Positions 1 through 6,593 of a stretch of 58,155 nt of DNA are shown piece after piece. A program made the translations under genes and the position numbers. This stretch comes from a virus, in IMG/VR virus record IMGVR_UViG_3300003690_000009, positions 1-58,155 of that record; one strand, given 5' to 3'. Position 1 is the first letter of the stretch. Each line of letters starts with the position of its first letter. Below the pieces are notes generated by a model. The model was not told where the DNA came from, made no database searches, and worked only from the letters and a program-made list of their open reading frames with translations.

Positions 1-211
1 TCGGCGTCGCCGCACCCACCCACGCGCCGATGCTATTGAACTCCAGATACTCCCGCGCGTCCTCCTCGCTCATCCCGTCACGGCGCACGAGCACCGCAAT
101 GGCTTTCGGGATGGAGTAGACCGCGACGTCCGGCTGACTACAGCGACGGCCGAGGCCGATCAACGCCCCCTCCAACCCGTCCGCCAGCAGAATCCCGTCA
201 GGTACGCGCAT
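1..211 (-). CDS. Conserved small phage protein, N-terminal part (runs off window edge)
   Basis: Open from ATG at 211 to the window edge, 70 codons. I recognise a small uncharacterised phage family: GLGRRCSQPD near residue 20, RRDGMSEEDA near residue 45 and FNSIGAWVGAATP at the edge. Its function is unknown. The start overlaps the end of the oxygenase gene by 14 nt, so the two are probably translated together. If the 8 bases shared by both window ends are collapsed, the frame continues into 58083-58155 and stops after 91 residues, which fits the family's usual size. Confidence 0.75.
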   Translation of the reverse strand, partial: MRVPDGILLADGLEGALIGLGRRCSQPDVAVYSIPKAIAVLVRRDGMSEEDAREYLEFNSIGAWVGAATP

Positions 212-800
212 GCTCGCCCACAGCTATATCACAAAACCCGACGATCACGATACGTCCATCTGCACGGTCGGTTCCCCAGCCCGCCGGAGGCCACCGCGCG
301 TGGAACACCGACGCCGGATACACGAGCGCGCGATTCGGCCGCATCGGACACACGTCGGTCCGCGTCCAGTGCGCCAGGTCCGCCGCGTCCTCCGCCAATA
401 ATCGGTCGTGCTCCTCCGTCGTCCCCGCGAACGAGGGGCCGTGACGGCGGTGCGAGAAAAACGCCGTCCCCACCTCGTCCCCGGCCAACGGGTCCGGTTC
501 CCCGCAATACAACACCCAGGCGTGCGTCGACCCCATCCCCGCATCCGTGTGAATCCGCAGCGTCGCGTCCCGGTCCGCCGTCGCCAGACGCGCAAACAGA
601 TACCGCACCCGCATCATCTGGCCGAAGACCCGGTACATCAGCGTTCCCACCCCATCCTCCACCCATCGACGCACATCCTCCGGCGGATGGGCGAGCACAA
701 ATCCCTCTCCCCCATACGTCTCCCGACGAAAGTGCGCACTGTCACGCGCCCAGCGCTCAATCCCCGCATACTCCTGACAGACCCCGTCCGCTATCCACAT
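198..800 (-). CDS. 2-oxoglutarate/Fe(II)-dependent oxygenase-like protein
   Basis: A 200-residue protein with the signature of 2OG-Fe(II) dioxygenases: an HxD iron-binding pair (H84, D86 in RIHTDAG), a distal histidine (H167 in YPASVFHARWP) and an arginine (R183 in DGRIVIVGF) placed to bind 2-oxoglutarate. Such enzymes hydroxylate proteins, nucleic acids or small molecules. Phages often carry compact versions, and the substrate here cannot be told. It is the second gene of the late minus-strand operon after the small terminase. The start has a G-rich ribosome site (GGGGGAT) 4 nt upstream. Confidence 0.75.
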   Translation of the reverse strand: MWIADGVCQEYAGIERWARDSAHFRRETYGGEGFVLAHPPEDVRRWVEDGVGTLMYRVFGQMMRVRYLFARLATADRDATLRIHTDAGMGSTHAWVLYCGEPDPLAGDEVGTAFFSHRRHGPSFAGTTEEHDRLLAEDAADLAHWTRTDVCPMRPNRALVYPASVFHARWPPAGWGTDRADGRIVIVGFCDIAVGEHART

Positions 801-886
801 ACTATCCCCCAGCGAAGAAACAGCGAAAAAACCCCTATAAAGAAAAGTACTTCTATTCTCTTCTATTCTCTTCTCTTGGGCCGGTA

Positions 887-962
887 CTTTCTGGAACTTC
901 CGGGAACTTCCGGGAAATTCCGGGAAATTCCGGGGGATTCCGGGGGATTCCGGGAGATTCCC
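887..962. repeat. Tandem 10-bp palindromic repeat array, copy 1
   Basis: About eight head-to-tail decamers of the form attccgggaa, each centred on TTCCsGGAA. The 10-bp period puts every copy on the same face of the helix, as expected for a protein-binding array. A purine/pyrimidine tract flanks it on the left. Confidence 0.85.
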
Positions 963-1137
963 AACGGCAACATCAAAAAAGTAGCACTTTCATTGGGTGT
1001 GTGTGGTTTTGGTGACACCTGTTTGGGTTTTTTGGGTTTTTCTCCCGGTTTGAGAAAGGCGTTTTTTGGGTCAAATGAGGGAAAACTGGGCACTGTCATA
1101 GTGTGGTCTCCGGTAGAGAACAAAGGGCGAAGAAACT

Positions 1138-1203
1138 CTTCCGGGAAATTCCGGGAAATTCCGGGAAATTCCTGGACTTTCCGGGAAATTCCGGGGGATT
1201 CCG
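1138..1203. repeat. Tandem 10-bp palindromic repeat array, copy 2
   Basis: About seven decamers of the same TTCCsGGAA family as 887-962, about 175 bp away. One degenerate unit (attcctggac) sits in the middle. Confidence 0.85.
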
Positions 1204-1385
1204 AAAAATAGGTGAATCTTGGGTCGCGGACAGAGACTAGGAACCTATATAGGACTAGGGGGGGCCATCGCGCGTTCCGTGATCACCCCCCCCGCCTTCC
1301 TTCCCTTGGCTCACCCCTCCTCCCATCCCCCCCCACGGCCCGGCGCACACCCTACCCGGAGCGTATCCATCTGTAGTGCGCCCCA

Positions 1386-1985
1386 TCAGCCGCCCTGGTC
1401 GACGTCACCCTCGCCTGGGCCAACCTCGGTGGATACCTCGGCCAGGAGCATGTTGGCACGCTCGACCCGGTCAAGCTGATCGTTGGACATCCCGGCAAGC
1501 TGTGCCGGGCTGAAGGCGTGCAGGTGCAGGTGCTGCTCCGGCATCAGCCGCTTGAGCAGCAGGTCAAGTGCCCTCGTCTTGTCCCACGTCCGGATGCGGG
1601 ACACGGTGGCGGCCCCGTCGACCACGGCCACGTCCACGCTGGCGACACTGGCGGCCACGTCGTCCGGCAAGTCGACCAGGTCGACCAGGCGCTGTTGCCC
1701 CGAGGCACCCCTGGTGAAGAGGCGGCGGAGGTCCGAGAAGGCGATCACCTTCAGTTCGTTGAGCACATCCTCAACCCGGAGGTCGAGGTTGTCGAGGTGG
1801 CGGCGGTGGACCCGTTGGATCTCGACCTGGACCTTAGCATGTTGCAGGAGCCGAGATCCTGTGACGGCCGCGACGCCGTTGTCCTTCCCGGCCGTGTAGC
1901 CTGCCCTGATCGCCGCCTGGGTCGCGTTGAGGTCAAGCACGTACTCCGAACAGAACCGCCGCTGTTTTTCGTTGAGGTAGGCCAT
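1386..1985 (-). CDS. terS: Terminase small subunit
   Basis: A 199-residue protein that starts with the Terminase_2-type DNA-binding helix-turn-helix: LNEKQRRFCSEYVLDLNATQ followed by AAIRAGYT. It should recognise the packaging site and recruit the large subunit. The middle (residues 55-130) fits the oligomerisation region and the C-terminus is acidic and glycine-rich. On the linear window it sits far from the large terminase, but on a circular map it is the first gene of the packaging/structural operon. The start is next to a candidate minus-strand promoter at 2030-2059. Confidence 0.88.
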   Translation of the reverse strand: MAYLNEKQRRFCSEYVLDLNATQAAIRAGYTAGKDNGVAAVTGSRLLQHAKVQVEIQRVHRRHLDNLDLRVEDVLNELKVIAFSDLRRLFTRGASGQQRLVDLVDLPDDVAASVASVDVAVVDGAATVSRIRTWDKTRALDLLLKRLMPEQHLHLHAFSPAQLAGMSNDQLDRVERANMLLAEVSTEVGPGEGDVDQGG

Positions 1986-2029
1986 CCGAAGAGCCTAGCA
2001 CACCCCGCAAGTGACTGTCGAAACAGGGG

Positions 2030-2059
2030 TTATCATGACGTGACTTTAGGGCTTGACAA
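2030..2059 (-). promoter_or_regulatory. Candidate promoter for the terS/late operon
   Basis: On the minus strand, -35 TTGTCA (2059-2054), an 18-nt spacer and -10 TGATAA (2035-2030). Its -35 is the complement of the -35 of the divergent plus-strand promoter. One copy of CATGACGTGACTT (2034-2046) covers its spacer and -10 edge. Confidence 0.45.
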
Positions 2060-2082
2060 CATGGCGTGACTTCCCCTAGAGT
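2053..2082 (+). promoter_or_regulatory. Candidate early promoter, divergent from the late promoter
   Basis: TTGACA (2053-2058), an 18-nt spacer and TAGAGT (2077-2082). The spacer contains CATGGCGTGACTT (2060-2072), a one-mismatch direct repeat of 2034-2046. A regulator bound to these two copies could control both directions. Confidence 0.5.
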
Positions 2083-2663
2083 ATACACAGCCGTGAGGTC
2101 ACGTTGGCTCATGGCGTTGGTCTTTGACAAACGGCGGGCAGGAGTAGCACGGGGCAGTCCCTGGCAGCGACCACCGAGGAAGCGCGACGCGGGACGCGCA
2201 GAAGGTGCCACACGAACCCCAGCCCGACGATACGGAGCCGCAACCCGCGACGGGACCGCACGACCCGTCACGCGGACCGAAGGAGGTGTCCTCAGTCACC
2301 CCCTGGCAGTGACCGCCGAGACCGGCGGGTCTGGCCGGGAGATGACCAGGAGCCCAGCTGATCACTTCGGACCCCGCAGCGGAGAACCCTGCCGACCCCC
2401 TGGAGGTGCCAGTAATGGCCCTGACCGAGGGTGGCAGACAAGCGAGCGCAGGACTGCAGAGCAGACCTCGACCCAACCGGTGCCACCGTGGCAGCCGCTC
2501 GGTCGAGTGAGGCGGAGGGGCAGTCATCCGGGCAGCGACCCGGAGAGCCAAACCAGGGCCACCACGGCCAGGGGGGCGACGACGCGCATCGTGAGGCTAG
2601 CACTTGGTACTAGAAACACTGCTGTGTTGTGCGATTTAACGCACCTGACGAGGTACCGAGATC
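2083..2663 (+). other. Long leader of the early operon, no convincing gene over 40 codons
   Basis: Very GC-rich stretch between the candidate early promoter and the first early gene. It contains a short inverted repeat (CGTGA/TCACG, 2092-2103), a diverged direct repeat related to cctggcagtgaccgccgag (near 2160 and 2305) and one short frame with a good ribosome site (2415-2510). Longer frames here have the arginine/proline-rich look of out-of-frame GC-rich DNA. It could be a structured untranslated leader. Confidence 0.45.
2415..2510 (+). CDS. Possible 31-residue leader peptide
   Basis: ATG at 2415 lies 7 nt after a strong GGAGGT ribosome site, and the frame runs 31 codons to TGA. The product is basic with no recognisable motif. 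The ribosome site is the only support, so it may be chance in a GC-rich leader. Confidence 0.25.
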   Translation: MALTEGGRQASAGLQSRPRPNRCHRGSRSVE

Positions 2664-2996
2664 ATGACCATCACACCGCATGTCATTCTCTACAGCATAC
2701 TGATCAAGACCGCCGACCATCTGCCCGACGCGCGGCAGGCCGTCGCGGAGGCGATCAAGAGCCTGGACGTTGTCCAGGGCGACGGCTACCGGGACGACGG
2801 CGTCTCGACGGACGTCGAGATCGTGAGCGTGTCCTGCGTCATCGACACGCCAGCGCAGCGCGCCCAGGCGGCCGTGCGGGCCTCGCAACCCGGCAAGTCG
2901 ACCCGGCGTGTCCAGGACAGGCTAGTGGTGATCGGTGTGCCCAAAAAGCGCGCGGAGGCGATCAAGCGGCAGATCCTCTCTGCCGTCGAGCGGTGA
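2664..2996 (+). CDS. Early protein of unknown function (110 aa)
   Basis: First clear gene of the early operon. 110 residues, soluble, mixed alpha/beta by appearance, with a basic C-terminus (VPKKRAEAIKRQIL). I do not recognise a family. The ribosome site is weak (CGAG just before the start). The 3' gap (2997-3110) has a strong hairpin at 3007-3030 (GGGAGGGGGC/GCCCCTTCCC) but lacks the pseudoknotted element found after later genes. Confidence 0.65.
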   Translation: MTITPHVILYSILIKTADHLPDARQAVAEAIKSLDVVQGDGYRDDGVSTDVEIVSVSCVIDTPAQRAQAAVRASQPGKSTRRVQDRLVVIGVPKKRAEAIKRQILSAVER

Positions 2997-3110
2997 GGAG
3001 TACGGGAGGGGGCGCTGGCCCCTTCCCACCTCTACCGGAGCGCCTGACGGCGTTGCGGCAGGGGTTCAAGGATGGGGGCAGCGAACGCCCCAGAGACAGG
3101 AGATCAGACG

Positions 3111-3326
3111 ATGAAGTATCAGACACCAGCCACCCACGGCGACAAGTGGGACAGTCAGCCGCTGTTCGACACATCGGCACTCACCCCGGAGCAGGTGGCC
3201 GGGCTCAAGGCGGTACGAGCGGAAGCGGATCGCGTGTGGGAAGCAGCGTTTGGGAAGGACGAGTCCTACATTCCCCCGCCTGCGCCGTGGGACAACGACC
3301 AGGACGGTATCACCCGGGAAGTCTGA
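3111..3326 (+). CDS. Small acidic early protein (71 aa)
   Basis: Start chosen at 3111 because AGGAG lies 9 nt upstream; an in-frame ATG at 3072 has no such site. 71 residues, acidic, ending in IPPPAPWDNDQDGITREV. No family recognised. Its stop codon TGA (3324-3326) is also part of the ribozyme-like element that follows: T closes P2 and GA are the invariant junction bases. Confidence 0.7.
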   Translation: MKYQTPATHGDKWDSQPLFDTSALTPEQVAGLKAVRAEADRVWEAAFGKDESYIPPPAPWDNDQDGITREV

Positions 3327-3381
3327 GAGGCGCGGGCTCCGGCCCGCGTTAAAGGGTAGGACCGGTCTCAAGCCCCGGTCC
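3322..3381 (+). ncRNA. Twister-like self-cleaving ribozyme (type P5 order), element 1
   Basis: P2 3' strand TCT (3322-3324), invariant GA, T1 strand GAG (3327-3329), P1 hairpin 3330-3349, predicted cleavage U3350/A3351, then AA, P2 5' strand AGG, and P4 hairpin 3359-3381 with loop T-CTC-AAG. Loop CTC pairs with GAG, a covariant change from the CCC/GGG of other copies. Confidence 0.8.
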
Positions 3382-3409
3382 ACCGTCAACCATTCACCAG
3401 GAGGCACAG

Positions 3410-3631
3410 ATGAAGACGTCAGCGTATCAACTCGTGATGTTCGGGGTGTATGGGTGCTTGATGTTGGGCGGCGTGATCACGGCCAGCGTCGCCCTGGAGG
3501 CGGCAGCGGTCCAGACGGCGTCCGAAGGCGTGATCGTCGCCCTGGCGCTCGCGGGGTTCCTGGAGTTTTTCGTCGGCGTCGTCGGCGTGATCGTCTTCGT
3601 CGACCCCCGGCACGACCGGAGGGTTCAATGA
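3410..3631 (+). CDS. Small two-helix membrane protein
   Basis: 73 residues with two hydrophobic segments (about residues 8-30 and 41-64) and a short charged tail (DPRHDRRVQ), so probably a membrane hairpin. A good ribosome site (AGGAGG) lies 6 nt before the ATG. It overlaps the next gene by 4 nt (ATGA), implying coupled translation. No family recognised; a role at the host membrane early in infection is only a guess. Confidence 0.7.
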   Translation: MKTSAYQLVMFGVYGCLMLGGVITASVALEAAAVQTASEGVIVALALAGFLEFFVGVVGVIVFVDPRHDRRVQ

Positions 3632-3915
3632 GGGCGTACCGACCGCTGCCGAAGGACGCAGTGCTGACCCTGGTCAGGCGCGCCGCCATCGCCGCCCTGG
3701 CCCCACCGCCACCTTCCATCGTGAAGGCGGCACGGGACGACGGCGTCTCGACGCAAGTGTACGAGGACGCCATCGACCAGCGGGTCCAGCGCATGGAGAG
3801 GGCACTGGAGCGAATCGCGGCACTGACCCATGCTCGCCTGTTCGACGGCGAGACACTGCTGCTGGTCCCGGAGTTCTGGCGGGAGTGGCGCGGAGGCTAC
3901 CACGAGGAAGTGTGA
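3628..3915 (+). CDS. Early protein of unknown function (95 aa)
   Basis: Starts inside the stop of the previous gene (ATGA at 3628) with GGAGG 6 nt upstream, so the long upstream extension of this frame is not used. Mostly helical and charged, with a likely coiled-coil stretch (QRVQRMERALERIAAL). No family recognised. Its TGA stop supplies the invariant GA of the next ribozyme-like element. Confidence 0.7.
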   Translation: MRAYRPLPKDAVLTLVRRAAIAALAPPPPSIVKAARDDGVSTQVYEDAIDQRVQRMERALERIAALTHARLFDGETLLLVPEFWREWRGGYHEEV

Positions 3916-3967
3916 GGGCACGGCCACCGGGCCGTGTAAACGGTGCGACCGGTCCCAAGCCCCGGTC
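3911..3967 (+). ncRNA. Twister-like self-cleaving ribozyme (type P5 order), element 2
   Basis: P2 TGT (3911-3913)/ACG (3940-3942), GA 3914-3915, T1 GGG 3916-3918 pairing with loop CCC, P1 CACGGCC/GGCCGTG (3919-3936), cleavage U3937/A3938, P4 GACCGG/CCGGTC (3947-3967) with loop T-CCC-AAG. The layout matches type P5 twisters. Confidence 0.83.
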
Positions 3968-3998
3968 GACGTTCACCCATTCACCCAGGAGGCAAGAC

Positions 3999-4376
3999 AT
4001 GACAGACGTCAAGACGGCGATCGACTCTACCAGCCTGTGGGACTATGACGACCCCATCGCAGGTGCGGTCACCGACTCGCACCCGGAGGGCTACGACATC
4101 CCCAACTGGATCGACCAGGAGATCACCGGCACCACCGTTGCCGCCATCCGCCAGGGCGGCTGCGCCTCTGGCGCCTACATGGACGCCGTGACCTACTACG
4201 ACGCCCGCCGGACGATGGACGGACACGGGGACGCCGTATTGGAGTACATCGAGTGCGCCATGGGCGAGATTCCGCAGCCGAAAGACGGTGAAAGCTGGAG
4301 CGGGTTTGCGGTGTTTTATCTGTCCATGGCCGTTGAATTGTGGGCGGCAACAGAGTTTGACGACTGGGACCGGTGA
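3999..4376 (+). CDS. Acidic early protein of unknown function (125 aa)
   Basis: ATG at 3999 follows AGGAGG by 6 nt; upstream parts of the frame cross the preceding RNA element and are not coding. 125 residues, strongly acidic, with a tryptophan-rich C-terminus (WSGFAVFYLSMAVELWAAT, then EFDDWDR). Acidic small early proteins are sometimes DNA mimics that block host enzymes, but nothing in the sequence proves that here. No family recognised. Confidence 0.72.
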   Translation: MTDVKTAIDSTSLWDYDDPIAGAVTDSHPEGYDIPNWIDQEITGTTVAAIRQGGCASGAYMDAVTYYDARRTMDGHGDAVLEYIECAMGEIPQPKDGESWSGFAVFYLSMAVELWAATEFDDWDR

Positions 4377-4378
4377 CG

Positions 4379-4439
4379 TGTGATGGGACGGGGCCGCAGT
4401 GGCCCCGTTTAAGCGGTAAAGCCGGTCCAAAGCCCCGGC
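4379..4439 (+). ncRNA. Twister-like self-cleaving ribozyme (type P5 order), element 3
   Basis: P2 TGT/GCG (4379-4381, 4413-4415, with wobbles), GA 4382-4383, T1 TGG 4384-4386 pairing with loop CCA, P1 GACGGGGCC/GGCCCCGTT (4387-4409), cleavage U4410/A4411, P4 GCCGG/CCGGC (4421-4439) with loop T-CCA-AAG. T1 is changed on both sides relative to element 2. Confidence 0.82.
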
Positions 4440-4466
4440 CGACGTTCCTCTCACCTGGAGGTAGAC

Positions 4467-5054
4467 ATGACGAAGAAAGATCCCACCCGCGATGACTGGC
4501 TCGCCCGCGCCGTGACGGCGCTGCGGCCACTGTTCGCGGCGGCCGGACACCCCATCGGCGCGCAGCTGATCCGTGTGTCGGTCGGGTTCCCATCGAAGCG
4601 CGCGATGGCGGGCAAGTGTCAGCGCATCGGTGAGTGCTGGGACCGCGCCGACGACGACGGGGTGCCGCAGTTGTATATCTCGCCTGTGCTCGATGAGCCC
4701 GTGCGCGTCCTGGACGTCCTGCTGCACGAACTCGTCCACGCGGCGGTGGGCAACAAAGCCGGGCACAAAGGCCCGTTTCGGAAGGCAGCGATCGCCCTGG
4801 GTCTCACCGGCAAAATGACTGCTACCGTGGCCGGGGACGCCCTCGCGCTCACGCTCACGGCGATGGCTAAGACGCTGGGGCCGTTTCCCCACGCGGCCCT
4901 GGACCCGTCGCAGGGACGGCCCAAGCAGTCGACGAGGATGCTCAAAGCGGAGTGCCTGACGGACGCCTACATCGTGAGGCTGTCCCGGAAGATGATTGAG
5001 GAACACGGGTGTCCCGTGTGCCCGACCTGCCAGGAGCAGATGACCGAGGCGTAG
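4467..5054 (+). CDS. SprT-like zinc metalloprotease
   Basis: 195 residues. The active-site helix LLHELVHAA gives HExxH at 87-91 with a third ligand candidate H100 (GHKGPF), the SprT/Spartan arrangement. The family's C-terminal zinc ribbon seems partly degraded: C163, C182, C185 and C188 remain but spacing is irregular. SprT-type proteases act on DNA-bound proteins; phage copies are common and poorly understood. It might strip host proteins from DNA early in infection. A GGAGG site precedes the ATG, and RNA elements lie on both sides. Confidence 0.8.
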   Translation: MTKKDPTRDDWLARAVTALRPLFAAAGHPIGAQLIRVSVGFPSKRAMAGKCQRIGECWDRADDDGVPQLYISPVLDEPVRVLDVLLHELVHAAVGNKAGHKGPFRKAAIALGLTGKMTATVAGDALALTLTAMAKTLGPFPHAALDPSQGRPKQSTRMLKAECLTDAYIVRLSRKMIEEHGCPVCPTCQEQMTEA

Positions 5055-5114
5055 GGTGAGGGCACGGGCTCCTGGCCCGTGTAAACGGTGCGGACCGGTC
5101 CCAAGCCCCGGTCC
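5055..5114 (+). ncRNA. Twister-like self-cleaving ribozyme (type P5 order), element 4
   Basis: GA 5058-5059, T1 GGG 5060-5062 pairing with loop CCC, P1 CACGGGC/GCCCGTG (5063-5081), cleavage U5082/A5083, P4 GGACCGG/CCGGTCC (5092-5114) with loop T-CCC-AAG. P2 is the weakest of the set (GGT/ACG, two pairs and one G-G). Confidence 0.8.
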
Positions 5115-5128
5115 AGAAAGGGTAGAGA

Positions 5129-5350
5129 ATGAGTAGAGCTTTAGCGATTATGCAGCGGGGAGGTATCAACGCCGTGCAGAAACGCATCGAACTCCTGGAC
5201 TCCGAGCCGGGTGCGTGGGGCCATGAACCCCAAGACTGCGAATATGGGCACTTCGACTGTAGCTGTAGCCCCGGAGGGGCCTGCAACGACGAACTGATGG
5301 GCCTTGTGAACCGGTCCCAAGCCCCGGTCCAGAAAGGTAGGAGAGCATGA
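5129..5350 (+). CDS. Small cysteine-rich early protein (73 aa)
   Basis: Starts 8 nt after a GGGTAG ribosome site. The cysteine/histidine cluster CEYGHFDCSCSPGGAC could bind a metal. The last 14 codons are encoded by a remnant of the intergenic RNA element (P4 and loop at 5310-5328), so the C-terminus looks acquired and the original stop may have been lost. Its stop overlaps the start of the next gene (ATGA). Confidence 0.6.
   Translation: MSRALAIMQRGGINAVQKRIELLDSEPGAWGHEPQDCEYGHFDCSCSPGGACNDELMGLVNRSQAPVQKGRRA
5310..5328 (+). ncRNA. Partial ribozyme-like element (P4 stem-loop only)
   Basis: ACCGG, loop T-CCC-AAGCC, CCGGT, the same P4/L4 as the full elements, but the P1 hairpin and cleavage site are missing. 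It lies inside the coding end of the preceding gene, and is probably a decayed copy. Confidence 0.6.
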
Positions 5351-5646
5351 TCTTTAGACTGAGCAGTGACACGGCGGTGGTGCCCGTCCGGGTGAACCTG
5401 AGCCTGGAGCAGCAGGTGCTATTGCTGCGGATCATCACACGCTATCACCGCCCCCCGCGCGGAGAACACTACCCGCTGGTCAACGACCCGCAACAACATC
5501 GGCGCGATGGAACGACGGCATCGGCCCTGGGCCGCAAGGGGCTGGTGGTCTGGAACCGCCCGGCCAAGACGGCGACCCCCACCATGGAGGGGTTCTGGTT
5601 GGGCGACGCACTCCGCATCGAGGCACGGCGGCGTGAGGCCGAGTAG
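5347..5646 (+). CDS. Early protein of unknown function (99 aa)
   Basis: The ATG overlaps the preceding stop and has GTAGGAG 6 nt upstream. The sequence suggests a winged-helix fold: a helical segment (SLEQQVLLLRIITRYH) and TASALGRKGLVVWNRPAKTA, which resembles a recognition helix and wing. A small regulator of host or phage transcription is plausible but unproven. RNA element 5 follows 3 nt after its stop. Confidence 0.68.
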   Translation: MIFRLSSDTAVVPVRVNLSLEQQVLLLRIITRYHRPPRGEHYPLVNDPQQHRRDGTTASALGRKGLVVWNRPAKTATPTMEGFWLGDALRIEARRREAE

Positions 5647-5648
5647 AT

Positions 5649-5710
5649 CCTGAGAGGCACGGGGGAATCGCCCCCGTGTGAAAGGGCCGTCCAGGTCTCA
5701 AGCCCTGGGC
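5649..5710 (+). ncRNA. Twister-like self-cleaving ribozyme (type P5 order), element 5
   Basis: P2 CCT/AGG (5649-5651, 5683-5685), GA 5652-5653, T1 GAG 5654-5656 pairing with loop CTC, P1 GCACGGGGG/CCCCCGTGT (5657-5679), predicted cleavage G5680/A5681, P4 GTCCAGG/CCTGGGC (5689-5710). The base before the scissile bond is G, not U, which may slow cleavage. Confidence 0.78.
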
Positions 5711-5745
5711 ACCGTCAACCGTCCACCATCCTCCGAAGGAGAGAC

Positions 5746-6078
5746 ATGGCCGAATATCGAATCACCGGCACGTACATCGGCAGGGACGCACGACCACTCC
5801 GCAAGGCGCTAGGTAATCTCGGCGTCAACGCACGGGTCCAGAAGGTGGACCGCCACCCATCGCGGGCCAGCCGATTCTCGGAAGCGCTCGACCGCATCCG
5901 GCACGGCCAGGAAGACCTCGTGGAACTACGCGACGAGCTTCAAACATGGCGCGACAACCTCCCGGAGAACCTGGAGGACGGCCAGAAAGCCGAACAATTG
6001 GACACGGCGATTGACCAGCTGACCGAATTTGAGGAGATCGAGGTCGACGTCGACGTCGACTTTCCGACCATGTTCTAA
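5746..6078 (+). CDS. Helical early protein sharing a segment with the giant virion protein
   Basis: 110 residues; ATG preceded by GAAGGAGAGAC. Mostly charged helices with an acidic C-terminus (EVDVDVDF). Codons for LDTAIDQLTEFEEI (5996-6040) are identical over 45 bp to a stretch of the minus-strand giant virion gene (33649-33693), read in the same frame. Function unknown; the shared segment may be an interaction helix copied between genes. Confidence 0.72.
   Translation: MAEYRITGTYIGRDARPLRKALGNLGVNARVQKVDRHPSRASRFSEALDRIRHGQEDLVELRDELQTWRDNLPENLEDGQKAEQLDTAIDQLTEFEEIEVDVDVDFPTMF
5996..6040 (+). repeat. 45-bp perfect repeat, early copy
   Basis: Identical to the reverse complement of 33649-33693, with no mismatch over 45 bp. 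It encodes LDTAIDQLTEFEEI in both genes. Confidence 0.95.
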
Positions 6079-6080
6079 GT

Positions 6081-6141
6081 GGCGATGGGCGCGGGCCTTC
6101 GGGCTCGCGTGAAGCCCCCAGCGCCGGTCCAAAGGCCGGGC
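6081..6141 (+). ncRNA. Twister-like self-cleaving ribozyme (type P5 order), element 6
   Basis: P2 GGC/GCC (6081-6083, 6114-6116), GA 6084-6085, T1 TGG 6086-6088 pairing with loop CCA, P1 GCGCGGGC with GCTCGCGT (one wobble; 6089-6110), predicted cleavage G6111/A6112, P4 6123-6141 with loop T-CCA-AAG. Confidence 0.77.
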
Positions 6142-6168
6142 ACAGTGAGGCAGGGAGAGAGGACAACA

Positions 6169-6372
6169 ATGCTGCAAGTGACATTCCAGCAGGACGGCAA
6201 GGTGCAGGTTTTTGCGATGCAGGACGGGGACGTGGTCAGCGTGACGACAGACGCCAATCGCCTGCCGACTATGCTGCCAGCCGAGACAGCCGAGATATTG
6301 TGCGGTGCCGTGGCTGAACTACACGAGACGCTCTCGGCAGTGATGCCACGGACGCTCAAAATCGTGTCCTGA
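6169..6372 (+). CDS. Small early protein of unknown function (67 aa)
   Basis: Start set at 6169 because GGGAGAGAGG lies just upstream and the longer frame reads through the RNA element. The N-terminal half (LQVTFQQDGKVQVFAMQDGD) looks like a small beta-sheet and the C-terminal half is helical. No family recognised. The 34-nt gap to the next gene has a ribosome site but no RNA element, so the two probably stay on one processed message. Confidence 0.62.
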   Translation: MLQVTFQQDGKVQVFAMQDGDVVSVTTDANRLPTMLPAETAEILCGAVAELHETLSAVMPRTLKIVS

Positions 6373-6406
6373 GAGGTCCGGGGCGTTCACCTGGAGGGGG
6401 AGACAG

Positions 6407-6589
6407 ATGAAACAGAAAACGTGCGAGGTATGTGAGGTCGGGTATACGTCCGGGTGTACCAACTCCCGGTGCATGGAATGCCACGACAAATACTGTACGC
6501 CGGGCGGGGCCACGTCCCCCGGACACTACCCCGGACACCCACCGACATCTCGCTTGTGGCCGAGATCGGTGCAACCAGAGAAGGCATAG
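6407..6589 (+). CDS. Small cysteine-rich protein, likely zinc-binding (60 aa)
   Basis: Ribosome site GGAGGGGGAG precedes the ATG. Cysteines come in pairs: CEVCEVGYTSGC, then CMECHDKYC, suggesting one or two zinc sites in the first 31 residues, followed by a proline-rich tail. Function unknown; such fingers in phage early operons often bind nucleic acid or host proteins. Only 4 nt separate it from the next gene. Confidence 0.6.
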   Translation: MKQKTCEVCEVGYTSGCTNSRCMECHDKYCTPGGATSPGHYPGHPPTSRLWPRSVQPEKA

Positions 6590-6593
6590 GGTG

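Larger units (their letters stand above)
801..1385. other. Gene-poor spacer with two decamer arrays
   Basis: No convincing gene. Frames that cross it are made of translated repeats. It holds a pyrimidine tract with repeated TTCTATTCTC (851-877), two arrays of a palindromic decamer (887-962 and 1138-1203), a T/G-rich middle and a C-rich stretch next to the small terminase gene. It separates the small terminase from the rest of the late operon, so it could hold a packaging, replication or transcription-control site; nothing here proves which. Confidence 0.6.

Noticed and set aside
863-1123. Minus-strand 86-codon frame
   Set aside because: Its C-terminus is only the decamer array translated, with no ribosome site or neighbour support.
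408-1211. Plus-strand frame of 267 codons
   Set aside because: It is antisense to the oxygenase gene and then translates the decamer arrays; no ribosome site and no natural protein character.
2066-3352. Plus-strand frame of 428 codons
   Set aside because: It crosses the leader and two better-supported early genes in another frame; arginine/proline-rich product typical of out-of-frame GC-rich DNA.
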